From the NCBI RefSeq assembly GCF_004366795.1, contig NZ_SORF01000001.1, forward strand, positions 1 to 64,000: 64,000 nt of DNA, in the 5' to 3' direction. The number at the start of each line of letters is the position of its first letter. Within the stretch, counting starts at the first letter, position 1. This stretch comes from Alicyclobacillus sacchari (GTDB lineage Bacteria > Bacillota > Bacilli > Alicyclobacillales > Alicyclobacillaceae). A program made the position numbers and the translations under genes. Below, in pieces: positions 15,393 through 25,432 of this stretch. The notes under the pieces were generated by a model. That model was given only the letters and a program-made list of their open reading frames with translations. It did not search any database and had not been told where the DNA came from.

Positions 15393-18300
15393 TTAGTTCC
15401 CATCGCGCACGCTGAGCAACCGCTCAAACACCGTTGATAAAGCCATAGGTTGCACGGTCAGCGCTCTGCCTGCGGCGACAAAATACAGGTAAGCCTCGAT
15501 TTTCTTCTGCGCTGCCAAGGGGGTAAGCGCCGCCACATATGTCGCCACCTGCGCCCGGTACTCGTGTAAAAGCCTCTCCAAATCCGCCTCGCTTTGTACC
15601 CTATCCGTCTTATAGTCCACCACAACCCAGCGCTCCGCCTCTTCAAACAGACAATCGATCACGCCCTGCGCCACGACAGGCACCGTCTCACCATCGCCGG
15701 CAGGCACATCGATGCGATGGAAGAACGGCTGCTCGCGATACACACACGCCGCTTTGCGCATCCGCAGGCCGAGATCAGAGCGCAGGAATTGAACGACGTC
15801 ATCGACTTGCAATGCAGATGCAAGGCGGGCGTCGAGCAAGCCCTTCGCGAAAAGCCGATCGCGCTCTTCGGCGACGGCGTCTGCCTCTGCGGCACAGGGC
15901 CACGTACAGCGTTGCATGAATGCGTGAAACGCTGTGCCTCGCTCGCGTGGCGAGACGGAGTGCGCGCGCACAAAGGCGGGATCTTCGAGCAGCGATGCGG
16001 CAGACCCGGTACCATGCCTGCTGCGGCCTGACAAGGCAGTATGCAAGCGGCGCATGTCTGTCGCCGTCACCTTCGCGTACAGATGGTCAACGCCCCTTAC
16101 CTGCACTGGACGGATCTGAACGGCTCGCGGCCCACCCTCGCTCGGATGACGACTGGCTGCAAGCCTTGCCTGGATATCGTCAATCGATAGATTGGAAAAG
16201 GAAGGATCCGCATGGTTCTCCACCGCACCCATCGCCGCCTCGTCGCCTGCATGAATCGAGACAGACAATGTGGCGCCCTCCGGATCGAACAGATGCCCAT
16301 CAAACGCGCCTTTCGCCAACGCGCGCAGTGCAGCCCCCGCAGGATGGCGCACCCATGCGGGAACGAGCCAATCCAGATACGATCTCGCCGCAAAAAACCA
16401 CCCCGCGGTCAGCTGGGGGTTGCCTGGAACATGGGCTTGATACGACTGATGTACCTTCTGTTCCAATTTCTGCGATGTTCCGACCAAGATGAGTTTTTCC
16501 TTGGCACGCGTCATCGCGACGTACAGGATTCGTGCTTCTTCCGCCAGAGCTTCGCGCTTATCGGCGTAGGCGGCTGCGATGGAAGCGACGGTACGCCAAC
16601 GCTGGCCTGTGACAGGATCGAACATGTGGGCGCCAATGCCCGTCGTACGCTCGAGAAGAAGCGGCCCGTTGTGACTGAAGTTGAATTGGCGGCCTAGGTC
16701 AAGGACGAATACGCGCGCAAACTCGAGGCCCTTGCTGTGGTGAACGGTCATCACAGAGACTGCGTCGGCGTCCGCTAACAGGGCCGCACCCAAGTCGAGA
16801 TTGGCTTCCTCCCATGCGCGCCAAACCTCCAGAAAGCCAAACAAATCACCGCGCTCCGTCGCTCTATGCGACGTCGCCAGATCGAGAAGTTTATCGACGT
16901 TGGCGCGCCGTATCGTGCCTCGTGTCATGCCGTCGAGGTAAAGAAGATAACCAGTCTCTTCGAGTATGCCTCGCACGAGATCCGCCACTTGCGCACGCGA
17001 AGCAAGGGCGCGCCAGCGGCGAATCCGCGCACACGCCGCCACCGCCGCCTGCCGCACCGCGCCAAGCTCTGCGCTGTCCGCGGCCTTGCAGAGTGCATGC
17101 CAATACGATCCGCCAGCAACCAGGCGAACCCTGGCCAGCATGACGTCATCCCAGCCCATGAGTGGCGATCTCAGCAGTGCAACCAACGACAACGAGTCTA
17201 GAGGATTGTCGATGGCCCGCAACGCAGCAATCAGCCACTGAATCTCGGGCGCATTGAAAAACCCTGTACTCGTATTGGCGTTGGCAGGTATCCCGTACCG
17301 CTGCAAGGCGGCCACCACGACGTTCAAGCTCTGCTTACCCGTGCGCAGCAGAATCGCGATGTCACGATAGGCGAGGGCACGGGAGCTTTCGAGCTTGCTG
17401 TCGTACACTGCGGACTTCTCCTGCATCCATTGCCAAATCTGTCGCGCCGCCCAGTCCGCCTCGAGCTCCAGCCGCTCCAACGCAACAGTGTCCTCCTGTC
17501 CATCGCCTGCCCCTTCCGTGTCGGGTTCACCGGCACCGTCGGGGTCCGGGCTCACCGTGAAAATGTGGCACTCGACGGCCGGCTGCGCCTCTTCCAGCGA
17601 AGGGTACGATGCAGACGCGCGCATCTCGGAGCGCTTGTCGTAATCAAAACCCGACGTCGCTTCATGGAACAACTGTCGGAATAAGTAGTTGATCACGGAG
17701 ACGACTTCTGTACGGCTTCGGTAATTGTCGCGCAAATCGATACAAACGCCGTCTTCGCCGCGGCTGTAACGGCGATACCTGTCCAAGAACAACCCCGGCT
17801 CAGCCATTCGAAACCTGTAGATGCTCTGTTTCACGTCGCCGACAGCAAATAGATTGTTCATACCGCTTGTGATGAGATCGACGAGTGCGTCCTGTATCGG
17901 ACTGGTATCCTGATATTCGTCGACAAACACATGCCGGTACTGCGCGCGTACACGCGCAAGCGCAATGCTGTCTGGCGCGGAAAGGAGGCGGTAACTGAGA
18001 TGTTCAAGATCTTGAAAGTCGAGCGCCTCACGCTGCTCCTTGCGCTGATCCATCTCTGTAAGCACTGCTTTGGCGAGATCGACCAGCACGTGCACATGGG
18101 GCGACAAGCTCGCAAGATCCTGCTTGAGCAGGGATTCCCCACGATAGACAACCGGTGCAATGACCTTGCGCACAACGTCCTTCGCCTGACTGGCATTTTC
18201 ACGGACCAGATCGGCCTCTGGGCCTTTGTACCTGATTTGCGCAGATGATTGATCGAAAAAACGCAGTATATCCGCGACAGCATCCACGTCGAGCGGCAGC

Positions 18301-19103
18301 GTTTGCCCGATCTGCAACGCACGCTGCAATGCATCTACGGCATCGGTCGCCCAAGCATGAAACTTGGCCAGTTCCGGCACGCCCGCGGCTGCTTGCTGCG
18401 CCACCAGCATGGCGGCCAAGCCACGCTCCAAACCATCGCATAACCACTTTTGAAACCAATCGCCAAACGCGTTGCCGACAAACGTTCCGTCTTCGCGATA
18501 CATGGCCGCGACCTTGTCGAGCCATGCTTGCGGATGAACCTGGCTGCGCGCCGTGTCACAGAGATCGACCAGCGCTTGCGTGATCTGATCGGCCGCCACG
18601 AGCCTCAACGCGACAAGCGCGCGCTGTACCTCGTTTCCCGCTGAACCTGCAAGCGCTGCCTCGACCACGTCGCGAGCCGCCTGCCGAATCATGACGCGCT
18701 GTTCGTTTGGATCAAGCAGGTGAACGGTCGGCGAGATGTTGAGAGACAGCGCATTTTGCCGAATGACCTGCAGGCAGAAACTGTGGATGGTCGAGACCTG
18801 CGCCTGCCAAAGCGTGTTCAACAGCCGTTCAAAACGACGTGCCCGCGACCGTTCGCCAAGTATCTCAGCCTCTTCGCGCATTTGTTCGAGTCGCTTGGCG
18901 ATGCGCCCGCGCATTTCATTAGCGGCCGCGTCCGTAAAGGTCACAACCAAAAAATTCTCCATTTCCAAGCTCGGATCTGCCGCCAGCAACGTCGCGATCC
19001 GCTCGGTCAACACGGCCGTCTTACCCGAGCCCGCACCAGCCGAAACAATCGCGTTTTGATTGCGCAGGCCAATGGCGCGCGCTTGATCCCCAGACCATTG
19101 CAT
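15393..19103 (-). CDS. addA: ATP-dependent helicase/nuclease subunit AddA
   Basis: A 1236-residue UvrD-type helicase with a C-terminal RecB-like nuclease. It processes double-strand breaks for RecA loading as the AddAB complex. Walker A is SAGAGSGKTAVL (about 21-32), Walker B is VDEYQDTSP, and further helicase motifs include VMTVHHSKGLEFARV and ILYVAMTRAKEKL. The nuclease active site WVVVDYKTDR lies around residues 1159-1168. The ATG overlaps the addB stop in an ATGA arrangement, so the subunits are translationally coupled. Length matches Bacillus AddA. Confidence 0.97.
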   Translation of the reverse strand: MQWSGDQARAIGLRNQNAIVSAGAGSGKTAVLTERIATLLAADPSLEMENFLVVTFTDAAANEMRGRIAKRLEQMREEAEILGERSRARRFERLLNTLWQAQVSTIHSFCLQVIRQNALSLNISPTVHLLDPNEQRVMIRQAARDVVEAALAGSAGNEVQRALVALRLVAADQITQALVDLCDTARSQVHPQAWLDKVAAMYREDGTFVGNAFGDWFQKWLCDGLERGLAAMLVAQQAAAGVPELAKFHAWATDAVDALQRALQIGQTLPLDVDAVADILRFFDQSSAQIRYKGPEADLVRENASQAKDVVRKVIAPVVYRGESLLKQDLASLSPHVHVLVDLAKAVLTEMDQRKEQREALDFQDLEHLSYRLLSAPDSIALARVRAQYRHVFVDEYQDTSPIQDALVDLITSGMNNLFAVGDVKQSIYRFRMAEPGLFLDRYRRYSRGEDGVCIDLRDNYRSRTEVVSVINYLFRQLFHEATSGFDYDKRSEMRASASYPSLEEAQPAVECHIFTVSPDPDGAGEPDTEGAGDGQEDTVALERLELEADWAARQIWQWMQEKSAVYDSKLESSRALAYRDIAILLRTGKQSLNVVVAALQRYGIPANANTSTGFFNAPEIQWLIAALRAIDNPLDSLSLVALLRSPLMGWDDVMLARVRLVAGGSYWHALCKAADSAELGAVRQAAVAACARIRRWRALASRAQVADLVRGILEETGYLLYLDGMTRGTIRRANVDKLLDLATSHRATERGDLFGFLEVWRAWEEANLDLGAALLADADAVSVMTVHHSKGLEFARVFVLDLGRQFNFSHNGPLLLERTTGIGAHMFDPVTGQRWRTVASIAAAYADKREALAEEARILYVAMTRAKEKLILVGTSQKLEQKVHQSYQAHVPGNPQLTAGWFFAARSYLDWLVPAWVRHPAGAALRALAKGAFDGHLFDPEGATLSVSIHAGDEAAMGAVENHADPSFSNLSIDDIQARLAASRHPSEGGPRAVQIRPVQVRGVDHLYAKVTATDMRRLHTALSGRSRHGTGSAASLLEDPAFVRAHSVSPRERGTAFHAFMQRCTWPCAAEADAVAEERDRLFAKGLLDARLASALQVDDVVQFLRSDLGLRMRKAACVYREQPFFHRIDVPAGDGETVPVVAQGVIDCLFEEAERWVVVDYKTDRVQSEADLERLLHEYRAQVATYVAALTPLAAQKKIEAYLYFVAAGRALTVQPMALSTVFERLLSVRDGN

Positions 19104-22100
19104 CAGCTTTGAGCCTCCCCTGCATCAAGCACATCGGCAAATGTGCGCTTGTGTAGCACGCGGTAGGAAGCGTGGTGATCCGCATGTTCAAAGTGGCACA
19201 CCATGCTATACGGGCAATGCGTACAGCCGCTGTCCACATGTTTGACAAAGTATGGCCGCACGCCGATATCCCCAGCCATGATGCGATCCGCAATCCGTTC
19301 GACCCACGACCAGACAAACTGCGTGACTCGCTGCCACTGCTCGTCAGACCAGACCTTTGCATCCTTCGTATATTCGCCGTCCTTCTTGAGCACGGCTGAA
19401 AACAACGGCGTTGCTCCCCCCGCGTACAATTGCCTGTCCATGGCCACGATCACGTCGTGACTGGCGTGCATGTACCCTTTTGCCCGATACTTAGACAAAA
19501 TCTGATCGCGCGATAGGCCTTCCGGCGCGTCGGAAATGTCCCAGACCGCCAAGAGTGGCACATAATGTACCCCGGCTGGCTTTGCCACGGTTCCATCCGC
19601 CAACTGCCTGCGCACGACTTCGGCATAGGTTAACAGCTGCAGTTGCAGCCCATAAAACACTTTCGTGGCATCGAGTACCGTGTCGGCGTTGGACTTGTAG
19701 TCGAGAATGCGAAACCAGCGCACGCCGTCCCGTTCGAATAGATCGACGCGATCGATACGACCGCGCAATTCGACCTCTGTGCCGCCATTTGTCCGCCACG
19801 CGAGAGGGGGCCACGCTTCTTCGCCAAGGCCGTACGATCTTTCAAGCCCATATGGCCGAAATGCGCCATCCTGTAACTGCCGCCAAAACATGCGTGCCAA
19901 CCACCGCACACCGCGCAGCAAATCGGCCATGCGGACGCCGCCGACACGCTCCCTCTGCAAACGCCTGTACTTGGCTCGATGGATTTGCTCCTCGAATACA
20001 TCGTCCGCCACGCGAATGACATGCTCATCCCAACTCGCGGCCGGCCGTGATGACGCTGTGGCCTCGAGCTCGACCAAACGAGCGATCAACGCTTGTGCGA
20101 CATCGTGTAGAAACGTTCCGACATCCTGCGGGCGCACGGCAGCAAACGACAACGGCTCAAGCCGCAGCCCATACTGCAAGAAATGCCGTTCGGGGCACGT
20201 GGCAAACGTCTCCAGTCGATTGACACTCGTGCGCAACGGCCGTCCAAATAGGCCCTCTGCGACCTCTTGCGGTAGACGTCCATGGCTCAGGCGATGTACC
20301 AATCCCCGCAAGCTGTTGCGCAAGACCTGCACACGTTCAGCGTGTTCATCGAAAAAGTAGTCGAGTATGTCCTGAACGATTGCGGAGTCCAGTATCTGAT
20401 TCCAAGCCATCCCGCGTTGTAGACCCGCAAGCCGCTGCACAAGCAGGTGCAATGCGCGATCCGGACGCAGGATTGGCATCTGTGCATCCTTCATCACACC
20501 CGTATCCGGCAGCTGAACGTCGGTCACCGGAACGGCGAGCGCATTGGCGACAAAACGCACATGAACAGCTGCCTCGTGTTCTTTGACTCCCGCGCTGACG
20601 GCCCAGCTGATCGTTAGCAACGTGCTTGCGCGCGTGAGCACCTTGTACGGAACGCGCTGCAATACGATGTGCTGTTCGGCCTCGGTGAATCCGAGCGGAA
20701 CGCCAAACGCCCGCGTGAACATCTCGCGCTCATCGTCGCGCAGAATACCCACGTCGCTCGCTCGCGGCGGCAGGTGGGCATCATCTGCGCCGACCACAAA
20801 CACGTATGGCTTCGTCCAATGGTCCGCACGGCGATAATCGCAGATCAATACCTGATCAACACTGCTGGGAATCGTGGCAAGTCGCTCACGGCGCAGCGCA
20901 TCGACCACCAAGCTCAGGACATCGCGCTGGGGCAGGCGAACATCGGGATAGATACCGGCGAGATCGTCCAACAAGGCGATACACTGGTTCCACGCCTGCT
21001 CTTCCATGCTGCCTGCGAGCACACTCGCCTGCGCGTCGCCGTTGACGACTGCCGCCGCGACCTTCGCCTTCACGTCACACCCCTCAAACAACTGCCAAAT
21101 GGCTTTGGCAAAATCCGCCAGGCGCAGTGTTGGCTCGTTGCAGGCGGTGACAAACGGTTGCAACTTGGCCACCAACTGCACACGAATGCGATTGGCAAAC
21201 TGATCCTCCCTCGTCCCTGCAACCGCGTCGCCATCCACCGCCATTTGCGCGTATGTCCAAGGCGTATCCGAAAACCAAGCCGCACGGCCTGAGACGTCAT
21301 ACATGCGGATGTACAGATCAAACCTGTCTCGCTCGTCCTCAGTCAACCCGCTGTATGGGCTGCGGATCCACGAGGCGACGGCCGCTGCCGACATGTTCGA
21401 TTGCACGACGGCTATGGCCTTCGTGATGAAATGGCCGAGCGGATGCTCGTCCAAAGTTGGAAAGACGTCGATGGCGTGTGCAACACCAGCCTTCGCCAGT
21501 CGTTGCGCGAGGCGTTGTCCGTAGTCGTCCAGCGACGGACAGACGATCGCGATATCGCGCCCACGCGCGTCACCCCGTTCGACCAGCGAGACGATGTCAT
21601 CGACCACCGCTTGCATCTCCGCCTCTTGGTCAGGCGCACGCCAAATCCGCACACCTTCTGTATGGCCATCAATCCCCTCGGACTGCCCCGCAAGCGCGCG
21701 CTCCAATCGTGCCAACCCAGATTTCGCAAAGCGCTTGCCCGGTTCAAACGCCACCGCCTCCCAGGCGATCCCGCGTTCCATGAGGGCAGACACAAGCCGT
21801 GCGGCGCTATAGAAATGAGCGAGATCGTGATGCTCATCGTTCACATCGCCGTGCTCGCGCCACCAATCCTGCAACCGCGGCCAATTTGCAGTCGCGTCGC
21901 GACTCTTTGCGCAAGCTGCGAGAGCTTCCGCCTGAATCTCGCCCAAAACGACAACCGCCTCTTCGGCCTGTTCGCTCAGTGCCGTGATAAAGCGAAGTTC
22001 TTGGGGCGCAATCAAGCTAAAGCCGTCGATGTACAGTCGGCTCGTCCGCAGCCAGGGCACTTCATCCACAACACTGGCGGCATCGGTCAAGGCCAAGGCC

Positions 22101-22672
22101 GGATCGAACAAATCATGTTGTTGCAAAAGTTCCCGATAGCGCACATAGAGCGTGCAAATGTCGCGCAACTTGCCGAACAGAGAGGCAGCGGCACGGCTGT
22201 GGTGGGGGTGATCGATCTCGTCGATGCGCGCCGCAGCCGTCTCAATGGCTCCCTCCAGAGCCTGCAAGTCGACTTCGTAAAGAATCATTTCATCAAACAC
22301 GGCGAGAATTTGCTCGTATAGCCCTGCTCCTGTCACCGCTCGTTGGAGCGGTCCCAGACGATGGCGCACGTCTTCATAAGCGGCGTGGAGCAAGATATGT
22401 CGCCCGACTCGGTTGACCACATGTCCGCCGCGCCCCACGCTCGCGCGTACGCGCTCAGCCAGCCGACGCAACGTGATAACCTCCGGCCGCAACGCAGACT
22501 GCATGGATGCCATCAGCATTTGTTCGGCCGCAAACGCCGTCTCGTCTGGAACAACCCATAAAAGCGGGGAACCTATTGGCCGAACCGCGACTTCCTGACG
22601 CATCGCTTCGATGACGCCCTGAGACCGACCGCTGCCTGTCGGCCCAAACCACAATTGCACCGATTTCGCCAT
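19103..22672 (-). CDS. addB: ATP-dependent helicase/nuclease subunit AddB
   Basis: A 1189-residue AddB, the Chi-recognising subunit with a second nuclease domain. The N-terminal nucleotide loop reads GPTGSGRSQG, with arginine in place of the usual Walker A lysine. The C-terminal nuclease has the acidic strand RIDRVDLF and ILDYKSNAD. The iron-sulphur cluster ligands are visible as CPERHF upstream and the trio in CTHCPYSMVC near the C-terminus. The ATG follows AGAGGTG. The promoter should lie in the 154-base gap upstream; I see no clear match. Operon addB-addA, as in Bacillus. Confidence 0.96.
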   Translation of the reverse strand: MAKSVQLWFGPTGSGRSQGVIEAMRQEVAVRPIGSPLLWVVPDETAFAAEQMLMASMQSALRPEVITLRRLAERVRASVGRGGHVVNRVGRHILLHAAYEDVRHRLGPLQRAVTGAGLYEQILAVFDEMILYEVDLQALEGAIETAAARIDEIDHPHHSRAAASLFGKLRDICTLYVRYRELLQQHDLFDPALALTDAASVVDEVPWLRTSRLYIDGFSLIAPQELRFITALSEQAEEAVVVLGEIQAEALAACAKSRDATANWPRLQDWWREHGDVNDEHHDLAHFYSAARLVSALMERGIAWEAVAFEPGKRFAKSGLARLERALAGQSEGIDGHTEGVRIWRAPDQEAEMQAVVDDIVSLVERGDARGRDIAIVCPSLDDYGQRLAQRLAKAGVAHAIDVFPTLDEHPLGHFITKAIAVVQSNMSAAAVASWIRSPYSGLTEDERDRFDLYIRMYDVSGRAAWFSDTPWTYAQMAVDGDAVAGTREDQFANRIRVQLVAKLQPFVTACNEPTLRLADFAKAIWQLFEGCDVKAKVAAAVVNGDAQASVLAGSMEEQAWNQCIALLDDLAGIYPDVRLPQRDVLSLVVDALRRERLATIPSSVDQVLICDYRRADHWTKPYVFVVGADDAHLPPRASDVGILRDDEREMFTRAFGVPLGFTEAEQHIVLQRVPYKVLTRASTLLTISWAVSAGVKEHEAAVHVRFVANALAVPVTDVQLPDTGVMKDAQMPILRPDRALHLLVQRLAGLQRGMAWNQILDSAIVQDILDYFFDEHAERVQVLRNSLRGLVHRLSHGRLPQEVAEGLFGRPLRTSVNRLETFATCPERHFLQYGLRLEPLSFAAVRPQDVGTFLHDVAQALIARLVELEATASSRPAASWDEHVIRVADDVFEEQIHRAKYRRLQRERVGGVRMADLLRGVRWLARMFWRQLQDGAFRPYGLERSYGLGEEAWPPLAWRTNGGTEVELRGRIDRVDLFERDGVRWFRILDYKSNADTVLDATKVFYGLQLQLLTYAEVVRRQLADGTVAKPAGVHYVPLLAVWDISDAPEGLSRDQILSKYRAKGYMHASHDVIVAMDRQLYAGGATPLFSAVLKKDGEYTKDAKVWSDEQWQRVTQFVWSWVERIADRIMAGDIGVRPYFVKHVDSGCTHCPYSMVCHFEHADHHASYRVLHKRTFADVLDAGEAQS

Positions 22673-22759
22673 CTATCGCACCTCTGTTTCCCTGTGCTGC
22701 TCCTGCCCATCGTCTCGTGTTTCACTTCGGCAGCAGCCAGCTGGTTCCTGCCACGGCGT

Positions 22760-22788
22760 TTGTCACCACCTGACCGCCCGCTTCATAT
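22760..22788 (+). promoter_or_regulatory. Predicted promoter of the MFS transporter gene
   Basis: TTGTCA (22760-22765) and TCATAT (22783-22788) are separated by 17 bases, about 38 bases upstream of the GTG start. The -35 is close to consensus and the -10 is moderate. Confidence 0.45.
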
Positions 22789-22826
22789 ACCGTGGATAAC
22801 TTAATTTGAGAAGGAAGGTGACTGGC

Positions 22827-24041
22827 GTGGTGGATCCAATCACCGTCGGCGGCAAACGCATCTATGCAGCCCGGATTCTCACAGCATCCGGATTTGGTCT
22901 GCTGTTTGACGCGTTTGATGTCGGCATCTTGTCATACGTGTTGATCTCGCTGTCAAAACAATGGCATCTCACACACACTGTGACGGGCCTCGTCGGCAGT
23001 ATCAGCTCGATAGGCATGGCCATCGGCTCCGGACTCGCCGGCCTGTTCGCAGATCGATTTGGTCGAAGATCGTTATTTCTCGTCACACTGCTCATTTACA
23101 GCTTGGCAACAGGCCTGTCCGCCTTTGCTGCGAGTATCGGCATTTTCCTCGTCCTGCGTTTCTTTGTGGGGCTGGGACTCGGAGGTGAATTGCCCGTCGC
23201 AACCACCTACGTGCTGGAGACTTCACCAGAGTCCGTCCGCGCGCGCCGTGTCGTTCTGCTCGAATCGTTCTGGGCAGTTGGTTCGCTCGTCGCCGCGCTT
23301 GTATCCTTTTTCGTCATCCCGTCGCATGGTTGGCGGATCGTCTTCTTGATTGGTGCGATTCCGGCGCTCTACAGCATCGTTCTCCGATTCGCGCTGCCGG
23401 AAACGCCGAAATACCAACACTTGTCGCAACGCACCTCAATGCGCCAGGCGATTCGCCAAATCTGGTCACCTGGTATCGCCCGCAGATCCTTGGTGACATG
23501 GATTCTCTGGTTCGTCATGAATTATTCGTACTACGGAATGTTTTTGTGGTTGCCATCGGTATTGTCCGATAAAGGGTATTCCTTAGTTCACAGCCTGGGA
23601 TATTCACTCGTCATGACCCTTGCGCAAATTCCTGGATACCTGACTGCCGCCTGGTTGGTGGAAAAATGGGGACGCAAAAAGACGCTCGCCACGTCGATGA
23701 TTCTTGCCGCCTTGGCCGCACTGGCATTTGGCTTTGCCTGGAACACAGCAAGCCTCATTGTTTTCGGATTGCTGTTGTCGTACTTCATGCTGGCTGCGTT
23801 TGCAGGCACGTATGCATTTACGGTGGAGCAATTCCCCACCGCATTTCGGGCGACAGGCATGGGCTGGGCCGCGGGCTTCGGTCGTATCGGCAGTGCCTTG
23901 GCGCCGTTCATTACCGGATGGCTATTGGGATCGCAACTGGGCTACGGCTGGGTCTTCGGCATTTTCTTTGCCGTCATTATCGTTGGCTTCTTGTTCGTCA
24001 GCCTGCTAGGGCGCGAAACCAAAGGTCAGGCTCTCGAATGA
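22827..24041 (+). CDS. MFS transporter, aromatic-acid/niacin (AAHS/NiaP-like) type
   Basis: A 404-residue, 12-span major facilitator. Helix 1 carries the DAFDVGILSYVL motif typical of the AAHS and NiaP/sugar-like branches. The loop after helix 2 is GLFADRFGRRSLFL, helix 4-5 has RFFVGLGLGGELPVA, and the second half has WLVEKWGRKKTLA and TVEQFPTAFRATGMG. These match bacterial niacin or aromatic-acid importers, but the substrate is inference. GTG at 22827 is favoured because AAGGAAGGTG ends six bases before it; an upstream TTG has none. It is a single gene closed by a hairpin shared with the convergent dusB. Confidence 0.85.
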   Translation: MVDPITVGGKRIYAARILTASGFGLLFDAFDVGILSYVLISLSKQWHLTHTVTGLVGSISSIGMAIGSGLAGLFADRFGRRSLFLVTLLIYSLATGLSAFAASIGIFLVLRFFVGLGLGGELPVATTYVLETSPESVRARRVVLLESFWAVGSLVAALVSFFVIPSHGWRIVFLIGAIPALYSIVLRFALPETPKYQHLSQRTSMRQAIRQIWSPGIARRSLVTWILWFVMNYSYYGMFLWLPSVLSDKGYSLVHSLGYSLVMTLAQIPGYLTAAWLVEKWGRKKTLATSMILAALAALAFGFAWNTASLIVFGLLLSYFMLAAFAGTYAFTVEQFPTAFRATGMGWAAGFGRIGSALAPFITGWLLGSQLGYGWVFGIFFAVIIVGFLFVSLLGRETKGQALE

Positions 24042-24046
24042 CAAAG

Positions 24047-24083
24047 GCGGCGGGCCAAAGCCAGATGGCTTTCCTCCCGCCGC
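24047..24083. terminator. Bidirectional terminator between the MFS and dusB genes
   Basis: GCGGCGGG (24047-24054) pairs with CCCGCCGC (24076-24083), enclosing an inner stem AAAGCCA (24057-24063) / TGGCTTT (24066-24072). This makes a long stable hairpin between convergent genes. No strong T-run follows. Confidence 0.6.
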
Positions 24084-24094
24084 AATTCGTATCA

Positions 24095-25081
24095 TTACGC
24101 AGACTTTTGACCCAACAGTTCCTCGACATAGCTGGTTAAGACCTGCTCCATACCGGGCATGGTGGTCTGCTGATTGATGAGTGTACGCATCTCCGCGGAT
24201 CCTGGCAAGCCTTTGATGTACCATGCCGCGTGCTTGCGCATCTCGCGCACGCCGATATCCTCGCCTTTGTGTTCGACCAGGAGTCGCATATGGCGCAAGG
24301 TAACAGCGATTCGCTCGTCCACGGCCGGCGCTGGCAAAAACTCACCGGTTTCCAGATAATGCGCGATCTCGCGGAAAATCCAAGGGTTGCCCAAGGCCGC
24401 ACGCCCCACCATAACCGCGTCACAACCTGTTTCTTCAAGCATACGCTTGGCAGCCAAGGGATCCGTTACATCGCCGTTGCCAATGACGGGAATGCGAACG
24501 GCTTCCTTGACTCGACGGATGATGTCCCAATCCGCCTTACCCGCATACATTTGCCTGGCCGTGCGGCCATGGACGGCGACCGCCTGGGCACCCGCTTCCT
24601 GCACGGCAATGGCCACTTCCACAGCATTGACGTGATCGTCATCCCAGCCTTTGCGGAATTTGACGGTCACCGGTTTGTCGACACGGCTGACGACCGCTCG
24701 TACGATTTCAGCAGCATAGTTCGGATCGCGAGCGAGGGCCGCACCGCTGCCATTTTTATAGATCTTCAGGACCGGACAGCCCATATTGATATCGATTAAA
24801 TCGGCATTTGTCTCCCCGACCATCTCGGCCGCCTGTTCCATCGAGGCCTTGTCATAGCCCATCAATTGCAAGCTGACCGGATGTTCATCCGGCAGAATGG
24901 TGAGCATCCGTTGCGATTTCGCACTGCCGTGCACCAACGCCTTGTCGCTAACCATTTCGGCGCATACCATACCTGCGCCCAGCTCCTTGGCAAGAATGCG
25001 AAACGGCGGGTTGCAAACGCCAGCCATCGGCGCGAGAATGACAGGGTTGTCCAACGTCACGCCGGCGATTTGCAGCTTCAT
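24095..25081 (-). CDS. dusB: tRNA-dihydrouridine synthase DusB
   Basis: A 328-residue FMN-dependent enzyme reducing uridine to dihydrouridine in tRNA. The FMN-binding start is ILAPMAGVCNPPFR, the catalytic cysteine is in DINMGCPVLKIYKNGSG, and VTVKFRKGWDD, VHGRTARQMYAGKADW and VIGNGDV follow; VMVGRAALGNPWIF closes the barrel. The tRNA-recognition C-terminal helix bundle is present. AAAGGAAG precedes the ATG. Unlike B. subtilis, it is not next to lysS here. Confidence 0.96.
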   Translation of the reverse strand: MKLQIAGVTLDNPVILAPMAGVCNPPFRILAKELGAGMVCAEMVSDKALVHGSAKSQRMLTILPDEHPVSLQLMGYDKASMEQAAEMVGETNADLIDINMGCPVLKIYKNGSGAALARDPNYAAEIVRAVVSRVDKPVTVKFRKGWDDDHVNAVEVAIAVQEAGAQAVAVHGRTARQMYAGKADWDIIRRVKEAVRIPVIGNGDVTDPLAAKRMLEETGCDAVMVGRAALGNPWIFREIAHYLETGEFLPAPAVDERIAVTLRHMRLLVEHKGEDIGVREMRKHAAWYIKGLPGSAEMRTLINQQTTMPGMEQVLTSYVEELLGQKSA

Positions 25082-25150
25082 GCCTCGACTTCCTTTCTAC
25101 ATTGAGCGCATGGCATAACGGCACCATTATACGGTCGCCGCGGTTGATGT

Positions 25151-25381
25151 TCAACCGCGGTATCCTGCCATGCGCGCGGTTAGGACGAGATCGAACAACC
25201 ACCAGACGCCGACGATAAACAATAGCACGTGGCCGATGAACAGCGGTGCGGTCAGTCCCCCTACCACCGTACATGCCGCCATGACGATGCCGCTTCCAAT
25301 TCGTCCGCAGTAGAGCCGATGAATGCCTAAGTATCCAAGGAAAAACCAAAGGACATATGCCAACGCGACGCTTTTGCCCAT
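25151..25381 (-). CDS. TM2-domain small membrane protein
   Basis: A 76-residue protein with two hydrophobic helices and the TM2 pattern: VALAYVLWFFLGYLGIHRLYCGRIGSG, then a second helix with VWWLFDLVL. Such proteins are common in bacteria, and their function is mostly unknown. ATG at 25381 is chosen so that the protein begins MGKSVAL, as in the family. Upstream in-frame GTG/ATG codons (25399, 25396) have no ribosome binding site, and the GGGGGG before 25381 is only fair. It lies between the D,D-carboxypeptidase and dusB on the same strand. Confidence 0.75.
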   Translation of the reverse strand: MGKSVALAYVLWFFLGYLGIHRLYCGRIGSGIVMAACTVVGGLTAPLFIGHVLLFIVGVWWLFDLVLTARMAGYRG

Positions 25382-25432
25382 GCGAAGGCCCCCCATCACC
25401 CGTCGTAATACAGGTTATGAGGGACCTGCTTG

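Noticed and set aside
21401-22321. 306-codon plus-strand frame opposite addB
   Set aside because: Shadow frame; the sense gene is certain.
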